This document shows positions 5,480 to 5,621 of a stretch of DNA of 5,621 bases, in pieces. The notes beneath the pieces are model-generated. The model was not told the origin of the DNA, made no database searches, and was given only the letters and a program-made list of their open reading frames with translations. Source of the DNA: Prevotellaceae bacterium UBA711 (GTDB taxonomy: Bacteria; Bacteroidota; Bacteroidia; Bacteroidales; Bacteroidaceae); NCBI GenBank assembly GCA_002297545.1, contig DBLZ01000012.1, forward strand, positions 1 through 5,621. Direction: 5' to 3'. The translations under genes were made by a program, and so were the position numbers. Position 1 is the first letter of the stretch, and every line of letters starts with the position of its first letter.

Positions 5480-5621
5480 TCACCGCAGTGCCACTACCAT
5501 GTACATGGCTGGCATCAGGTGGACGAGGAAGATAGGCGGGACATATAAAAGGCGTTTGCTCAACGCTTTGTTCGAGACGCATCGGAATCTTGCAAACATT
5601 GGCTCAATCCGAAAGTCCGGT
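5480..5621 (-). CDS. Probable C-terminal end of an unknown membrane protein, cut by window edge
   Basis: The minus strand is open from the window edge (frame starting at 5620) to the TGA at 5482-5480, giving 46 residues. The beginning is basic (FARFRCVSNKALSKR), and a hydrophobic terminal segment, LLYVPPIFLVHLMPAMYMVV, follows, ending in ALR. A basic stretch before a membrane segment is a normal topology signal, and the strand agrees with the next two confident genes. I cannot name the family. The plus strand is also open here from an ATG at 5469, but that product is arginine-rich and looks like an antisense shadow. With only 46 codons visible the call remains tentative. Confidence 0.4.
   Translation of the reverse strand, partial: PDFRIEPMFARFRCVSNKALSKRLLYVPPIFLVHLMPAMYMVVALR

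Noticed and set aside
5469..5621. Plus-strand open frame to the window edge
   Set aside because: Arginine-rich product opposite a hydrophobic minus-strand segment; not listed as a gene, but kept as an alternative in the findings.

Overview
The window looks like chromosome from a member of the Bacteroidales (Bacteroidota), perhaps Prevotella-like. The evidence is three matches to the Bacteroidota -7 promoter box TAnnTTTG at sensible positions, gene starts without clear Shine-Dalgarno sequences, protein types typical of the group, and moderately GC-rich genes that use ATA freely for isoleucine. The family assignment is an inference; no rRNA or other taxonomic marker is present.

Left end (1-about 780): the first 152 codons of a Bacteroidetes-type tyrosine recombinase lie on the minus strand and run off the window. 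Behind its start is a gene-free, AT-richer stretch holding several short inverted and direct repeats. This is the arrangement expected at one end of an integrated element (conjugative or mobilizable transposon). The end of the element and the attachment core cannot be fixed from one junction.

Middle (about 780-3636): two overlapping, oppositely directed -7 boxes are followed by a well-formed promoter and a two-gene plus-strand unit: nadK (NAD kinase) and, 7 nt later, a complete half-size ABC exporter. Its stop is only 26 nt from the stop of the next, convergent gene.

Right half (3663-4952): a minus-strand pair with its own good promoter encodes a CDP-alcohol phosphatidyltransferase with an intact catalytic motif and a GtrA-family four-helix membrane protein. 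The genes are separated by 90 nt that contain an imperfect 12-bp stem. The pair suggests a membrane lipid or lipid-linked sugar function, but the substrate cannot be read from the sequence.

Far right (4953-5621): mostly weakly coding DNA. It has one possible 79-residue single-pass membrane protein, an AT-rich spacer, and probably the last 46 codons of another minus-strand membrane protein that enters from beyond the window.

I found no tRNA, rRNA, CRISPR array, complete insertion sequence or recognisable defence system. The least explained parts are the element/chromosome junction, the lipid-enzyme/GtrA pair with its untranslated hairpins, and the small membrane ORF.
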